The position numbers and the translations under genes are program-made. A stretch of 37,272 nucleotides of DNA from an uncultured Alphaproteobacteria bacterium. Its GTDB lineage: Bacteria > Pseudomonadota > Alphaproteobacteria > HIMB59 > GCA-002718135. Location of the stretch: positions 1 through 37,272 of the forward strand of contig CACEMP010000013.1 in assembly GCA_902560675.1 (NCBI GenBank). Direction: 5' to 3'. Position 1 is the first letter of the stretch. Each line of letters opens with the position of its first letter. The notes beneath the pieces were generated by a model, which saw only the letters and a program-made list of their open reading frames with translations, searched no databases and was not told where the DNA came from. Of the stretch, positions 1 to 8,750 are shown piece after piece.

Positions 1-299
1 TTTTATGGCATGCAAATTATCATCCTGATGGAGGTCAGCTTTTCTTTCCTGAAGAAAATAAACCTTTTATTTGTCCTTTAGCTTTACCGACAGACGACAT
101 TGAACCAGAACATTTTAAAGCATTTTATTGTGACGGATCAAAAGGTTTGTATATTCATCCAAACATTTGGCATGAAGGGGTATTTCCAGTTACAGAAAAA
201 CAATCATTTCAAGGAAAACAAGGTAAAGTACATGCAAGGGTTAGTATCGACTTAAAAGAGGAATTTAATAAATATATTTATTTTAAAACTGCGATCTAA
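1..299 (+). CDS. Ureidoglycolate lyase (AllA)-like protein, 5' end outside window
   Basis: The window opens inside a gene read in the frame that starts at base 3 and stops with TAA at 297-299, leaving about 98 C-terminal residues. The fragment has the cupin-like pattern of the ureidoglycolate lyase family: an early HPDGGQLF block, LALP followed by acidic residues, a GLYIHPNIWHEGVFP block and a final KVHARVS block. Family members release urea from ureidoglycolate in allantoin/purine breakdown, but many marine homologues sit in other contexts, so the substrate is uncertain. The N-terminal half cannot be seen. The next gene begins 20 nt downstream on the same strand and may be co-transcribed. 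Confidence 0.6.
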   Translation, partial: LWHANYHPDGGQLFFPEENKPFICPLALPTDDIEPEHFKAFYCDGSKGLYIHPNIWHEGVFPVTEKQSFQGKQGKVHARVSIDLKEEFNKYIYFKTAI

Positions 300-318
300 T
301 AAAAATTTATATTAAATA

Positions 319-1107
319 ATGAAAATTATTCACCTTTCAGACCCTCATGTTTATATAGATAAGATTCATGGCATAGATCCTGTCAGTAAATTTAAAAAAG
401 CATTAAGTCATATAAAAAATAATCATGGTGATGCGGATTTATTTGCCATCACTGGTGATATTACAGACTTAGGTGATAAAGATTCCTATCAGTTATTTAT
501 AAAAATAATTGATGAAGCAGACTTACCTAAGAACTTAAATCCTCAACTAATTATAGGTAATCATGATAACAGAGATGAGTTTAAAATAAACTTTCCTAAT
601 ATTGAAACTGACCCAAATGGATTTATTCAATATTTTAAGGATATAGATAATAAACGATTAATTTTTATAGATACGAATCTGATTAATACTCATCAAGGAC
701 ACTACTGTAATGAAAGACAAGAATGGTTAAATAATATTTTAAGTAAAACTAATATGGATACATATATTTTTATGCATCATAATCCACTGGCATTAGTTAA
801 AGAGGAAAGTGATGGAATAGGATTACAACAAAAAAAAGAGTTTCAACAAATTTTAATTGAAAATAATAAGATTATAAAACATATTTTTTTTGGTCATCAA
901 CACATTACAAGTTCTGGTTCTTATTGTGGTATTACTTTTTCTTCCCCAAGAAGTACTTGGTCCCCTCTAATACCTAACTTTTCGAATGAATATCGTTTAG
1001 GAACAGCAAATACTGATACAAATTATAATGTTGCCATAATCCGATCTGACGCCTTAATTATACACACAGAGGATTTTTTAAAAACAGAAGTAAATTGGTT
1101 TAAATAA
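319..1107 (+). CDS. Calcineurin-like metallophosphoesterase (CpdA-like)
   Basis: This 262-residue soluble protein has the full calcineurin-like metallophosphoesterase motif series: DxH at residues 8-10 (SDPH), GDITD at 46-50, GNHDNR at 80-85, HH at 153-154 and GHQH at 192-195. This order and the length match the CpdA/class III cyclic-nucleotide phosphodiesterase group, which hydrolyses cAMP or other phosphodiesters with two metal ions. The exact substrate cannot be read from sequence. Location beside a phosphonate cluster leaves a role in organophosphorus diester cleavage open, but that is inference. No clear Shine-Dalgarno sequence precedes the ATG. It ends 3 nt from a convergent gene. Confidence 0.8.
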   Translation: MKIIHLSDPHVYIDKIHGIDPVSKFKKALSHIKNNHGDADLFAITGDITDLGDKDSYQLFIKIIDEADLPKNLNPQLIIGNHDNRDEFKINFPNIETDPNGFIQYFKDIDNKRLIFIDTNLINTHQGHYCNERQEWLNNILSKTNMDTYIFMHHNPLALVKEESDGIGLQQKKEFQQILIENNKIIKHIFFGHQHITSSGSYCGITFSSPRSTWSPLIPNFSNEYRLGTANTDTNYNVAIIRSDALIIHTEDFLKTEVNWFK

Positions 1108-1110
1108 AAA

Positions 1111-2217
1111 TTATTTTTTTTCGATCACAAATATTTCATTGTTAAAATAAAGACCTTTATTTTTAGCAACAATGTTTTGAACAATTTTTTCATAGTTTTT
1201 AGTTTTTTCTATTTTCATTACTTTGTCGTCATCCATTTGATTGACATATATGGAGGCATTCCAAGCAGAAAAAACTAATGATGTTGCTATACCTCCACTG
1301 ATTTCTGTTGGTAGAGCTCTCAATTTACATTTAATAATTCTTTTTTCTCCAAAAGATAAGCTGCTTAATAAATCTTTATCTAAATTTTTCTTAAGATAAG
1401 AAATGATACTATTTCCAAGAGAAGGAAAGGGGTTCTCTTTTGGCCAAATTTTTCTAATTATTTCATTAGCAGGATCTTTTCCTGCTGCATGAATAGTTAA
1501 TAATTTCCCTTTTGATTTTAATGCTCTAATCATTGGTTCGATGACGTATTTTGATTTCTTTTCTGCAGAAATTCTTGAACGATAAGGCTGTGAAGCAATA
1601 ATAAGATCAAATTTATTATCTGATTTTTTTTTGGTAGGTATTAATTCATTAACATTAAATTCTTGATCTTCGCGGTAGATAATCATGACTGAAGGCTCTT
1701 TATAAGTATGGTTACCTGATTTTTTATTAATTTCTATATTCCATTTTTTTTCTAAAAATTCATTTTGTTTTCTTAATTGTTGAGCAAATTCAAGGGATGT
1801 GTTGCCTTTTAATTTTATGATATTCCAATTAATTTTTTTCTGTTTAACTTCATTTTTTGATTTTAGGTTTGCGGCTTCCGCATAGTGTAGATTTGAAATG
1901 ACAAAAACGGTATTCTTATGTTCAACAAATCTATCAGGTAATTTTTCTAAACCTAATCTTACATCTTCTATGCTTATTTCTTTTGTGCAAACTAATAGAG
2001 GTACGTTAGGCCTGGCTTCATGGCACTGACGCATAACATTCATAAGTAAAGAACCATCCCCCATGCCAGCATCAAATATTTTTATACCAGGTTTTTGAGG
2101 TTTAATTTTATTTACGTGAGGGCGGATTGCGTCGGCAATTTGATTTTTTTCATTTGTTGTTGTTACAAATAATAAATATTTTTGTCTATTATCATAAAAC
2201 CTGAAATTTTTTTTCAT
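1111..2217 (-). CDS. Class I SAM-dependent methyltransferase-like protein
   Basis: This 368-residue protein has a nucleotide-binding motif I (FDAGMGDGS, residues 48-56) typical of class I SAM-dependent methyltransferases. Around residues 202-213 FDLIIASQPYR resembles motif IV. The middle part (about 120-200) is lysine-rich and unlike the core fold. It has no signal peptide or membrane segment. I do not recognise a named family, and the methylated substrate is unknown. It is the last gene of a tight operon: its ATG lies 2 nt after the stop of the alcohol dehydrogenase gene, which lies 4 nt after the MetE-like gene. The pairing suggests a shared methyl-transfer or phosphonate-related pathway, but this is inference. 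Confidence 0.55.
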   Translation of the reverse strand: MKKNFRFYDNRQKYLLFVTTTNEKNQIADAIRPHVNKIKPQKPGIKIFDAGMGDGSLLMNVMRQCHEARPNVPLLVCTKEISIEDVRLGLEKLPDRFVEHKNTVFVISNLHYAEAANLKSKNEVKQKKINWNIIKLKGNTSLEFAQQLRKQNEFLEKKWNIEINKKSGNHTYKEPSVMIIYREDQEFNVNELIPTKKKSDNKFDLIIASQPYRSRISAEKKSKYVIEPMIRALKSKGKLLTIHAAGKDPANEIIRKIWPKENPFPSLGNSIISYLKKNLDKDLLSSLSFGEKRIIKCKLRALPTEISGGIATSLVFSAWNASIYVNQMDDDKVMKIEKTKNYEKIVQNIVAKNKGLYFNNEIFVIEKK

Positions 2218-2219
2218 TA

Positions 2220-3332
2220 CTAATAAAGTCCCATTGATTTAGCAGAAGAGATGAAGGCTTCTTTATTACCAATAAAGTTTTTACCTCGTTCCCCTAAAAA
2301 TGCATCATCTACTATATTATTCCATTCTTGAACAGGAACTTTTATTTCATTTAAGTTAAGAGGAACCTCTAAAGAACGCATAAATTCACTCAAATGATTT
2401 GCAGCATTCTCTAGATTATCGTTAAAAATTAATTTTAATCTTTCCTCAGCTACACTATCAATTCCAACCATACTTTTAGTAATCATAGGTAAAGTAAATG
2501 AACAAGCAATACCATGCTGAATACCGTAATTGAGTGTAACAGGGTATGATAAATTGTGCGCAATAGCAGTTTTTGTATTGGAAAAGGCTAAGCCAGCATG
2601 AACACAAGCACGCGCAATGTTTGAGCGTAATTCAACGTTTCTTAAATCTTTCGAGAGAAGTGGTAAATTTTCTAATACTAATTTTGATGCTTGTATTGCA
2701 TGAGAAGCAGAAATTGGGTTTGCATTAATATTCCAAATACTTTCCATTGAATGGGATAGTGCATCCAACCCAGTAGAAATGGTCAAGCCTAAAGGTTTAT
2801 CAACCATGATAGATGGATCGATAATTGCTTTTTCTGCATAAAGAGATTTATGCGCCAAAGATAATTTATTATTTTTTTCTTTATCCCATATTGTGGCCCA
2901 ACACGTAAGCTCACTTGATGTTCCTGAAGTTGTAGGTATTGCAATAATCTTGATTGGATTTTCGACTCTTGGATTTTTCTTATTACGAACGAAATCTGTT
3001 AGATATTCTTGTTTATCTTTAAATGCAGCAATTGCTTTAGCTGTGTCTGTAACAGAGCCACCACCTATAGCTAAAATATAATCTACCGATTCATTGATTG
3101 AAGAAAATTTATTTTGTAGCTCTAAAATATCCTTATAATCTGGATTAGGCTGAACATCAGTCATAATGGATAAAGGTGGATTTGAAGAAGATTTTAATTC
3201 ATCGCTATATTTTTTAAAAATTTCTTCTGGATGAGTGATTATGATGTAGTTCTTATTTTTAAGAGCATCATGTACTTCTTTAAATCTATTTTCTCCAAAG
3301 ATAATTTCAACAGGGTTAAAATAATTCCACAT
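2220..3332 (-). CDS. Iron-containing alcohol dehydrogenase, phosphonoacetaldehyde reductase type
   Basis: This 370-residue group III Fe-dependent alcohol dehydrogenase has the NAD(P)-binding GGGS motif at 90-93, PTTSGTSSE at 133-141 and the metal ligands Asp190, His194, His259 and His273. The N-terminus (MWNYFNPV) and the block around 250-282 (SNTKTAIAHN, then QHGIACSFTLP) resemble the phosphonoacetaldehyde reductase/PhpC branch, which interconverts phosphonoacetaldehyde and 2-hydroxyethylphosphonate. In known biosynthetic clusters it works as a reductase. Here, near phnA and phnY and without PepM or decarboxylase genes in view, it could run in the oxidative direction and feed PhnY. The direction and substrate are inference. 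It lies 4 nt downstream of the MetE-like gene. Confidence 0.75.
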   Translation of the reverse strand: MWNYFNPVEIIFGENRFKEVHDALKNKNYIIITHPEEIFKKYSDELKSSSNPPLSIMTDVQPNPDYKDILELQNKFSSINESVDYILAIGGGSVTDTAKAIAAFKDKQEYLTDFVRNKKNPRVENPIKIIAIPTTSGTSSELTCWATIWDKEKNNKLSLAHKSLYAEKAIIDPSIMVDKPLGLTISTGLDALSHSMESIWNINANPISASHAIQASKLVLENLPLLSKDLRNVELRSNIARACVHAGLAFSNTKTAIAHNLSYPVTLNYGIQHGIACSFTLPMITKSMVGIDSVAEERLKLIFNDNLENAANHLSEFMRSLEVPLNLNEIKVPVQEWNNIVDDAFLGERGKNFIGNKEAFISSAKSMGLY

Positions 3333-3336
3333 TACC

Positions 3337-4416
3337 TTAAATTGATTTTGCCGCTTTAGTTAAAATTGTCATTTTCTCAATTGCTTGTTCTCGCGTAAAG
3401 AAACCTAAACCACAATCTGGTGCAGCTATTAAACGGTGTTCATCAATATGTTCAAGTGAATCTTTGATACGAACTCTTACTTCTTCAACAGACTCCATTT
3501 TACTTTTTGCAATATCAATAAATCCAAAAATTACTTTTGTTTTAGTAAATTTTTCTAAAAGATTTAAATCATTATGCCTATGTGAATCTTCCAAAGATAC
3601 TTCATCAATAGTTGAATCATCTACAAGTGATGCAATTCTATCATAAGCATCTAGATCAGCCTTTTTATAACCTTCTGAGTCTAATGAGTTAGGATAACCA
3701 CAACAAATATGGCAAACGCGTTGCACTTCTTTAGGAATACCATGCATCATTCTTTCTAAATTTTCCATACCGTAAGAATGAGCTTCATCGGGCTTTCTAG
3801 CAAATACTGGTTCATCAATTTGAATATACTGACAACCTGCATCTACAAGTGCTTTAACTTCTTTATTGAGGGCTAATGCTAAATCAAAACCAAGTTTTTT
3901 CATGTCATCATAGTAATTGTTGGCAATTGAATCTGTAATTGTCATTGGTCCAGGTAGCGTAATTTTAACTGGGTTTTTTGTAAATTGTTGTGCACTCTTC
4001 CAGTCTAAATGCATACGTATTTCTTTACTTGAAATTGGTGCAACAATAGTTGGAAGGTCAGCTTCGAATGCACCCTGTCTTACTGACTTATGTGTAACTT
4101 CCTTAAAACTTACACCATTTAAAAATCGACATTGATATAATACATAACTCTCGCGCCTAACTTCCCCATCTGTTGGAACATCAATACCCGCACTTACTTG
4201 ATCAGTTATAACTTCTTTAATTGCTGCTAAAAATAATTTTTCAGCATCCGCACCTGCAGACTCTAATGCTTTTTCATATGCGCCAGGTGACCAATTTGAT
4301 AATAATCCTTTTGATGCTTTTCTCTCTTCTTCTGATTTTGTCCCTAAAAACCAATCTTGAATGGGTGTTTGTTTCGGTTTTGGATAAGCACCTATTGTAG
4401 TTGTTGTAAGAGGCAT
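3337..4416 (-). CDS. MetE-like cobalamin-independent methyltransferase, catalytic domain only
   Basis: This 359-residue protein matches only the C-terminal catalytic barrel of cobalamin-independent methionine synthase (MetE is about 750 residues). The zinc ligands are visible: His236 and Cys238 (HIC), Glu276 (SLED) and Cys335 (PDCGLG). IDEP near 200-203 and GFID near 298-301 are also family-typical. Such proteins move a methyl group to a thiol, usually homocysteine. Without the N-terminal domain the methyl donor may not be polyglutamyl methyl-folate; short core-MetE and coenzyme-M transferase-like enzymes use other donors. It heads a three-gene operon with an alcohol dehydrogenase and a methyltransferase-like protein. 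A GGGAG Shine-Dalgarno lies about 11 nt before the ATG. No SAM or B12 riboswitch is recognisable in the short leader. Confidence 0.75.
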   Translation of the reverse strand: MPLTTTTIGAYPKPKQTPIQDWFLGTKSEEERKASKGLLSNWSPGAYEKALESAGADAEKLFLAAIKEVITDQVSAGIDVPTDGEVRRESYVLYQCRFLNGVSFKEVTHKSVRQGAFEADLPTIVAPISSKEIRMHLDWKSAQQFTKNPVKITLPGPMTITDSIANNYYDDMKKLGFDLALALNKEVKALVDAGCQYIQIDEPVFARKPDEAHSYGMENLERMMHGIPKEVQRVCHICCGYPNSLDSEGYKKADLDAYDRIASLVDDSTIDEVSLEDSHRHNDLNLLEKFTKTKVIFGFIDIAKSKMESVEEVRVRIKDSLEHIDEHRLIAAPDCGLGFFTREQAIEKMTILTKAAKSI

Positions 4417-4448
4417 CTATTTTTACTCCCATTTAAATTTAAAATAAA

Positions 4449-4473
4449 ACAGCGGCTTTTATAAAGCCGCTGT
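4449..4473 (-). terminator. Intrinsic terminator after the solute-binding protein gene
   Basis: A perfect 11-bp inverted repeat (ACAGCGGCTTT and AAAGCCGCTGT) with a 3-nt loop lies 30 nt beyond the solute-binding protein stop. On the minus strand it is followed by TTTATTTT, the expected U-rich tract. It separates the binding protein from the MetE-like operon, so that operon depends on read-through or on its own promoter. Confidence 0.85.
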
Positions 4474-4503
4474 AATAAAAAGTTAATAATAAATAATCTC
4501 AAA

Positions 4504-5757
4504 TTACATAAGATCGTTTATTTCTTCCATCATTTCTTCTTGAAGATCTGCCATATCATCAGCGTCACCGGTAGCAATTTCTTCCGTGAAATCATAGATT
4601 ACCTGTGTAACAGCTAATCCATTTTCTCCAGGATACGCAAACCAATCAGCAAGAAGTGGAAGTTGTTCAACAGCAGTAAGTTTATTAGGGTTTTGACTAT
4701 AGAAGTCACCTAATAAATCATTCGCTGCTTTGTTTGGTGGAACATATCCAGTTGTTTCAGCAACTAATGCAGCACCGATACCTGATGTAATGAACTTTAA
4801 GAAAGTCCATGCAGCATCAACTCTTGCTGGATCATCAGATGTAGACACTAACATTGCAGCGTTTCCACCTGCTGGTAATCTTGCTGGTGTTCCATTGTTT
4901 ACTCCAGCCATTCCAGGGAACGGTGCAGTTTTTAAAACAAAGTCTGCCTTTGCAGCATTAACTGAACCCAAGCTTGAAGTAGACCAGAACATCATACCAA
5001 TAGTACCTGCGTTAAACGCAGCTTGACCATCAGCAATTGAATAGTTTGGCATATTACATCCGCTCATGATTGATTTCATTTGCTCTAACGTTGCAAGTCC
5101 TGCATCACCACCCATATTTACAGCTCCATCTTTAACCATTGGAACATTCTGAGTATGCATTAATGCTTGGTGGAACCAGTTACCTGTAATGTTCCAACCA
5201 AAGTATAGAGTTCCTTTACCTGCTGCTTCCAATTTATTACATGCTGCAATAACTTCGTCCCAGTTAGTTGGAATACTATCTACACCTGCTTCAGCTAATA
5301 AATCCATGTTGTAATATCCAACTGGTGTTGATACAGAAAATGGTAATCCATAAACTTCACCACCGAATGTTGAAAGACTTAACATAGCAGAATGGTAACC
5401 ATCTTTTTCAAAAGCTGCCTCTTTTGCGATAAATGGCTCTAAAGACTTAGCAATACCTTTGTCAACTAGAGGTGCCTGTCTGTTAAGACCTTGCATCGTT
5501 ACATCTGGTAAATTACCTGAAGTAGACTCTCTGAAGATTGTTGCAGTTGCATCTTCATAGTTTTCATAAGTTGCTCTAAATTTAACTTGAATATCTGGAT
5601 GCGCTTTTTCAAACTCTGGCATAATAGCTTGAAACGTTACATCGAATAATCCTGAATAAGGATAAGCTACTTCTATTTCAATAGACTTAGCTGAATTAAC
5701 AGAACCATAAAAACCGAAAGCTAATACGGCTGCCAATCCTGTAATTAATTTTTTCAT
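4504..5757 (-). CDS. ABC transporter extracellular solute-binding protein, UgpB-like (family 1)
   Basis: This 417-residue protein begins with a Sec-type signal peptide (about residues 1-22, cleavage near NSA) and continues as a family 1 solute-binding protein. The region 295-345 (LPAGGNAAML, DPARVDAAW, AETTGYVPPN) resembles UgpB, the binding protein for sn-glycerol-3-phosphate and glycerophosphodiesters. It is acidic, and its base composition is visibly less AT-rich than its neighbours, as often seen for highly expressed binding proteins. A strong Shine-Dalgarno (GGGAGGA) precedes the ATG. It follows phnY by 136 nt and is closed by its own terminator, so it can be expressed at a level of its own. 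The matching ATPase and permeases are divergent at 8751-11726. The ligand is inferred to be a phosphonate, a phosphonate ester or a phosphonate-bearing glycan. Confidence 0.8.
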   Translation of the reverse strand: MKKLITGLAAVLAFGFYGSVNSAKSIEIEVAYPYSGLFDVTFQAIMPEFEKAHPDIQVKFRATYENYEDATATIFRESTSGNLPDVTMQGLNRQAPLVDKGIAKSLEPFIAKEAAFEKDGYHSAMLSLSTFGGEVYGLPFSVSTPVGYYNMDLLAEAGVDSIPTNWDEVIAACNKLEAAGKGTLYFGWNITGNWFHQALMHTQNVPMVKDGAVNMGGDAGLATLEQMKSIMSGCNMPNYSIADGQAAFNAGTIGMMFWSTSSLGSVNAAKADFVLKTAPFPGMAGVNNGTPARLPAGGNAAMLVSTSDDPARVDAAWTFLKFITSGIGAALVAETTGYVPPNKAANDLLGDFYSQNPNKLTAVEQLPLLADWFAYPGENGLAVTQVIYDFTEEIATGDADDMADLQEEMMEEINDLM

Positions 5758-5838
5758 TTAATCCTCCCGATTGAATATAATAATTTAACCTAACATGTAG
5801 CTAGAAAGGGTTACAATTTTATTACGAAAATATTACTA

Positions 5839-5856
5839 AAAAATAAGCTTATTTTT
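5839..5856. promoter_or_regulatory. 18-nt AT-rich perfect palindrome between phnY and the binding-protein gene
   Basis: AAAAATAAGCTTATTTTT is a perfect palindrome centred at 5847/5848 in the 136-nt gap. On the minus strand it runs into more T residues, so it could be a weak intrinsic terminator or attenuator after phnY. It could equally be an operator for the binding-protein gene. The stem is almost all A/T, which weakens the terminator reading. Confidence 0.3.
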
Positions 5857-5893
5857 CCACAGAAATAAAAAAATTAGTGAAAAACTTGTTTTT

Positions 5894-7336
5894 TTACCAA
5901 GGTAGTGAGAAAGTTTTTACATTAGTAAAACTTTTCATTGCTTCAATTACACCTTCTTTATAACCAAGACCTGAATCTTTAATTCCTCCAAAAGGAGACA
6001 TTTCAATTCTATAGCCTGGAACCTCCCAAATATTTACAGTGCCAACATTTAAACCTTGAATATATTTTTTTGCTCTCATGAAGTTATTTGTACATACACC
6101 AGATGATAATCCAAATGCGGTTGAATTAGATATTTTCATTACAGCTTCATCGTCATTAGGCACACGAATGATAGGTATAACTGGACCAAATGTTTCTTCT
6201 AAAACTAATTCACTTTTAGGATCAACATGATCTACAACTATTGGAGGTAACAAAGCGCCTTTTCTTCCAGGGTGATATAAAATTTTTGCACCGTCTTCTT
6301 CTGCCATTGAAACTCTTTTATCAAAAAGTTCTGCAGCTTGAGCATTAACAACTGTACCTAAGTCTGTTTCCATATTCATAGGATCACCAAATTTAATTTT
6401 CTTAGCACGCTCAAGAGCCATTTCAACAAATTGATCTGCAATGGATTCTTGAACCAGTATTCTTTTAACAGCTGTACAACGTTGACCAGAGTTTTTCGTT
6501 GCACCAGTAACTGCTAGTTCAACAGCTTTTTTAAGATCATCACCATCTAAGTCATTTAAAACAATTAATGGATCATTACCACCAAGCTCAAGAACAGTTC
6601 TTTTGTATCCAGCTTGTTCAGCAATTAATTTTCCTACACCTACACTGCCTGTAAAAGTAATGAGATCAATATTTGGATTCTTGATCATTTCAGATCCAAT
6701 ATCTTGAGGCCATCCAGTTACAACTGAAAACATTTCGGGTGGTAAACCTGCTTCATATAAAACATCAGCAAGTACCATTGCTGTTAAAGGTGTTAATTCT
6801 GTCTGCTTACATACTGTACAATTATTAGTTGCAATTGAAGGTGCAATTTTATGCGCTACCATATTCAAAGGATGATTAAATGGAGTGATTGCTGAAATTG
6901 CCGTTAAAGGTTCTCTTATGGTAAATATTTTTCTCGCTTTTCCATGCGGAGTTAAATCACAAGAAAATATTTCACCATCATCATGAATACAAAGTTGAGC
7001 CGTTAATGAAAAAACATCAAAAGCTCTTCCTACTTCGTATAAAGAATCTTGTTTTGAGATACCAAGTTCTAAAGTAATAATATCAGAAATTTCTTCTTTT
7101 CTTTTAACAAGTACTTCTGCAGCAGTTTGAAGAATTTTTTGTCTCTCGTATCTTGTAAGTTTAGGTTGGTAATTTGCGGCAATATCTAAAGCCTTTCTTG
7201 CATGCTCTGCAGTACCGGCTGGGACCGTTCCGATTACTTCACCTGTAAAAGGGTATTCAACATTTATTGTTTTATCTGAAGTAACTTTTTCTCCAGCAAT
7301 ACGCATTGCTTCATTAATCATTTTTTTGTGCATCAT
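5894..7336 (-). CDS. phnY: Phosphonoacetaldehyde dehydrogenase (PhnY)
   Basis: This 480-residue NAD(P)-dependent aldehyde dehydrogenase has the catalytic Cys287 in GQRCTAVKR, general base Glu250 in LELGGN, Asn154 in PFNHP and Lys177. Residues described in Sinorhizobium PhnY for phosphonate binding (Arg108, His159, Arg290, as I recall the numbering) have counterparts here at Arg104, His155 and Arg286, a constant offset of four. The enzyme oxidises phosphonoacetaldehyde to phosphonoacetate. Its ATG overlaps the phnA stop (ATGA), so the two are translationally coupled, and the product is the substrate of PhnA. Generic aldehyde dehydrogenase activity is the alternative, but gene context argues strongly for PhnY. 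Confidence 0.88.
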   Translation of the reverse strand: MMHKKMINEAMRIAGEKVTSDKTINVEYPFTGEVIGTVPAGTAEHARKALDIAANYQPKLTRYERQKILQTAAEVLVKRKEEISDIITLELGISKQDSLYEVGRAFDVFSLTAQLCIHDDGEIFSCDLTPHGKARKIFTIREPLTAISAITPFNHPLNMVAHKIAPSIATNNCTVCKQTELTPLTAMVLADVLYEAGLPPEMFSVVTGWPQDIGSEMIKNPNIDLITFTGSVGVGKLIAEQAGYKRTVLELGGNDPLIVLNDLDGDDLKKAVELAVTGATKNSGQRCTAVKRILVQESIADQFVEMALERAKKIKFGDPMNMETDLGTVVNAQAAELFDKRVSMAEEDGAKILYHPGRKGALLPPIVVDHVDPKSELVLEETFGPVIPIIRVPNDDEAVMKISNSTAFGLSSGVCTNNFMRAKKYIQGLNVGTVNIWEVPGYRIEMSPFGGIKDSGLGYKEGVIEAMKSFTNVKTFSLPW

Positions 7337-8574
7337 AGGGCTCCATTTATTGCATAATAAAATGCATCATAGTTATATAATTGTTTGCTAGTATCTAAGT
7401 TTTGTAATTTTAAATTTGATATGAATGGCACTTCTCTTTCATGCAGTCCTCCATGAGAACGTAAAGGTTCATTTAATCCAGAAAGATTGTGTTTATCTTC
7501 TGATGATCCAATAGTCATAAATTCTGAAGACATACATATAATATCCCCCATTCTATCTGGAGGTAAATTATAAGTAGAGCATCCTTCGTCTTTTGTTAAA
7601 ACAACTTCTATATCTTTTATTTCTTTAATAGCATTTACAACTGAATCTACCTTGCTCTTGTCTTCTAAATAAATTGTTGCAAAAGAACCAAGTGAGCCAT
7701 GATGCACGACATATGGATCTGTAATTGGTAGAATAACTTTAGCCATGTTTGGTTCAAATTTTTTATCTAAATAGTCTTGTAAAAATATTGCATTAGGTGA
7801 ACCATCTTCTTTTGATTTTGGTTTCATTCCGTGATCTGCTGTGATGATTATAGAAACATTCTCCTTATTTAAAAGACCAATATATTTATCAAACATTGCA
7901 TAAAATTTATTTGCTGTTTCATTCCCTGGTGCATATTTGTGTTGAATATAATCCGTAGTCGATAAATACATGATATTTGGTTTGAACTCTTCAAGAAGTT
8001 TTACACCTGCAGCCATTACAAATTCAGAAAGTCCTTCAGAGTATACTTCTGGCACTGGCATCCCTAACCAATCGTTTACATTATCTATACCATTGAGATC
8101 TTTTGTTGCTTGATCAGATTTTTCAGCAGAAAAACAAATAGCTCTCTCATCATCAAAACTTAATCCATTTCCTAAAAGTGTTCTCAGCTTATCTTTTGCA
8201 GTAACCAGAGCAATTTTAGAACCAGAATTATAAAATTTTTCAAAAATAGTTGGTGCTCGCATATATTTTGGATCATTCATCATTACTTCTTCACCCGTCT
8301 CAGGTGTATAAAAGAAGTTTCCGCATATACCGTGAACAGAACTTGGTTGGCCTGTTACAATCGAAATATTATTTGGATTTGTAAAACTTGGAATAGCGCT
8401 GTGTACTAGTAGGTTTTCACCACTTGCAATTAATTTATCAAGGTTTGGTGTAAGATTTGATTTTGATGCTTCTTCGAGATACTCTTTTTGACTGCCATCA
8501 AGGCAAATCACAATAGCAGTTTTTGAAAAATTACTTGGATATTCTCTTTTATTAATTTCTAAGTTATCGGACAC
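7333..8574 (-). CDS. phnA: Phosphonoacetate hydrolase (PhnA)
   Basis: This 413-residue alkaline-phosphatase-superfamily enzyme cleaves the C-P bond of phosphonoacetate to acetate and phosphate. The two-metal site is complete: Asp26 (CLDG), nucleophile Thr65 (FTNPNN), Asp208 and His212 (TTDYIQH), Asp247 and His248 (ADHG) and His374 (SHGG). The blocks MMNDP near 98-102 and [12 protein letters not shown] near 282-293 are specific to PhnA rather than to nucleotide pyrophosphatases. It starts with GTG, without an obvious Shine-Dalgarno; no in-frame ATG lies just upstream. No signal peptide is seen, so hydrolysis is cytoplasmic and a transporter is needed. It heads the phnA-phnY transcript, divergent from the ATPase gene across a 176-nt promoter region. 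Confidence 0.92.
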   Translation of the reverse strand: MSDNLEINKREYPSNFSKTAIVICLDGSQKEYLEEASKSNLTPNLDKLIASGENLLVHSAIPSFTNPNNISIVTGQPSSVHGICGNFFYTPETGEEVMMNDPKYMRAPTIFEKFYNSGSKIALVTAKDKLRTLLGNGLSFDDERAICFSAEKSDQATKDLNGIDNVNDWLGMPVPEVYSEGLSEFVMAAGVKLLEEFKPNIMYLSTTDYIQHKYAPGNETANKFYAMFDKYIGLLNKENVSIIITADHGMKPKSKEDGSPNAIFLQDYLDKKFEPNMAKVILPITDPYVVHHGSLGSFATIYLEDKSKVDSVVNAIKEIKDIEVVLTKDEGCSTYNLPPDRMGDIICMSSEFMTIGSSEDKHNLSGLNEPLRSHGGLHEREVPFISNLKLQNLDTSKQLYNYDAFYYAINGAL

Positions 8575-8750
8575 AATTTCATCTAATATATATTATTAAA
8601 AATAAGAATTTATAGTTATCTGCTAGTTAAACTCAATGATAATTTGAATATTTGTTAATAAAATTGAAATAAAACTGCAATAAATAGATTTAAAATATTC
8701 TCAAATTTAATAAAATTTTGTACATTAAAGTTAACATAGAGGGGGAATGA
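8575..8750. promoter_or_regulatory. Divergent promoter region between phnA and the ABC ATPase gene
   Basis: This 176-nt AT-rich gap must hold the promoters for both the phnAY transcript and the transporter operon. A clear Shine-Dalgarno (AGAGGGGG) lies at 8738-8745 before the GTG at 8751. I looked for a PHO box (two CTGTCAT-like direct repeats) and saw none. No convincing operator palindrome or -10/-35 pair stands out. Confidence 0.5.

Noticed and set aside
4417..4448. SAM or cobalamin riboswitch before the MetE-like gene
   Set aside because: The leader downstream of the terminator is only about 30 nt and AT-rich, too short for either riboswitch.
4730..5026. Plus-strand open frame of 98 codons opposite the solute-binding protein gene
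   Set aside because: It lies entirely antisense to a clear coding gene, has no ribosome-binding site and shows no recognisable protein features.
1111..8574. Phosphonate biosynthesis rather than breakdown
   Set aside because: A phosphonoacetaldehyde reductase is typical of biosynthesis, but no PEP mutase or phosphonopyruvate decarboxylase is present, whereas phnA and phnY are catabolic. Breakdown is the simpler reading, though the dehydrogenase direction is unproven.
7333..8574. PhnA as a nucleotide pyrophosphatase/phosphodiesterase
   Set aside because: The metal ligands are shared, but the MMNDP and [10 protein letters not shown] blocks and the coupling with phnY are specific to phosphonoacetate hydrolase.
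8575..8750. A PHO box controlling the phosphonate genes
   Set aside because: I looked for two CTGTCAT-like direct repeats in the divergent promoter region and did not find them, so phosphate control cannot be claimed from sequence.
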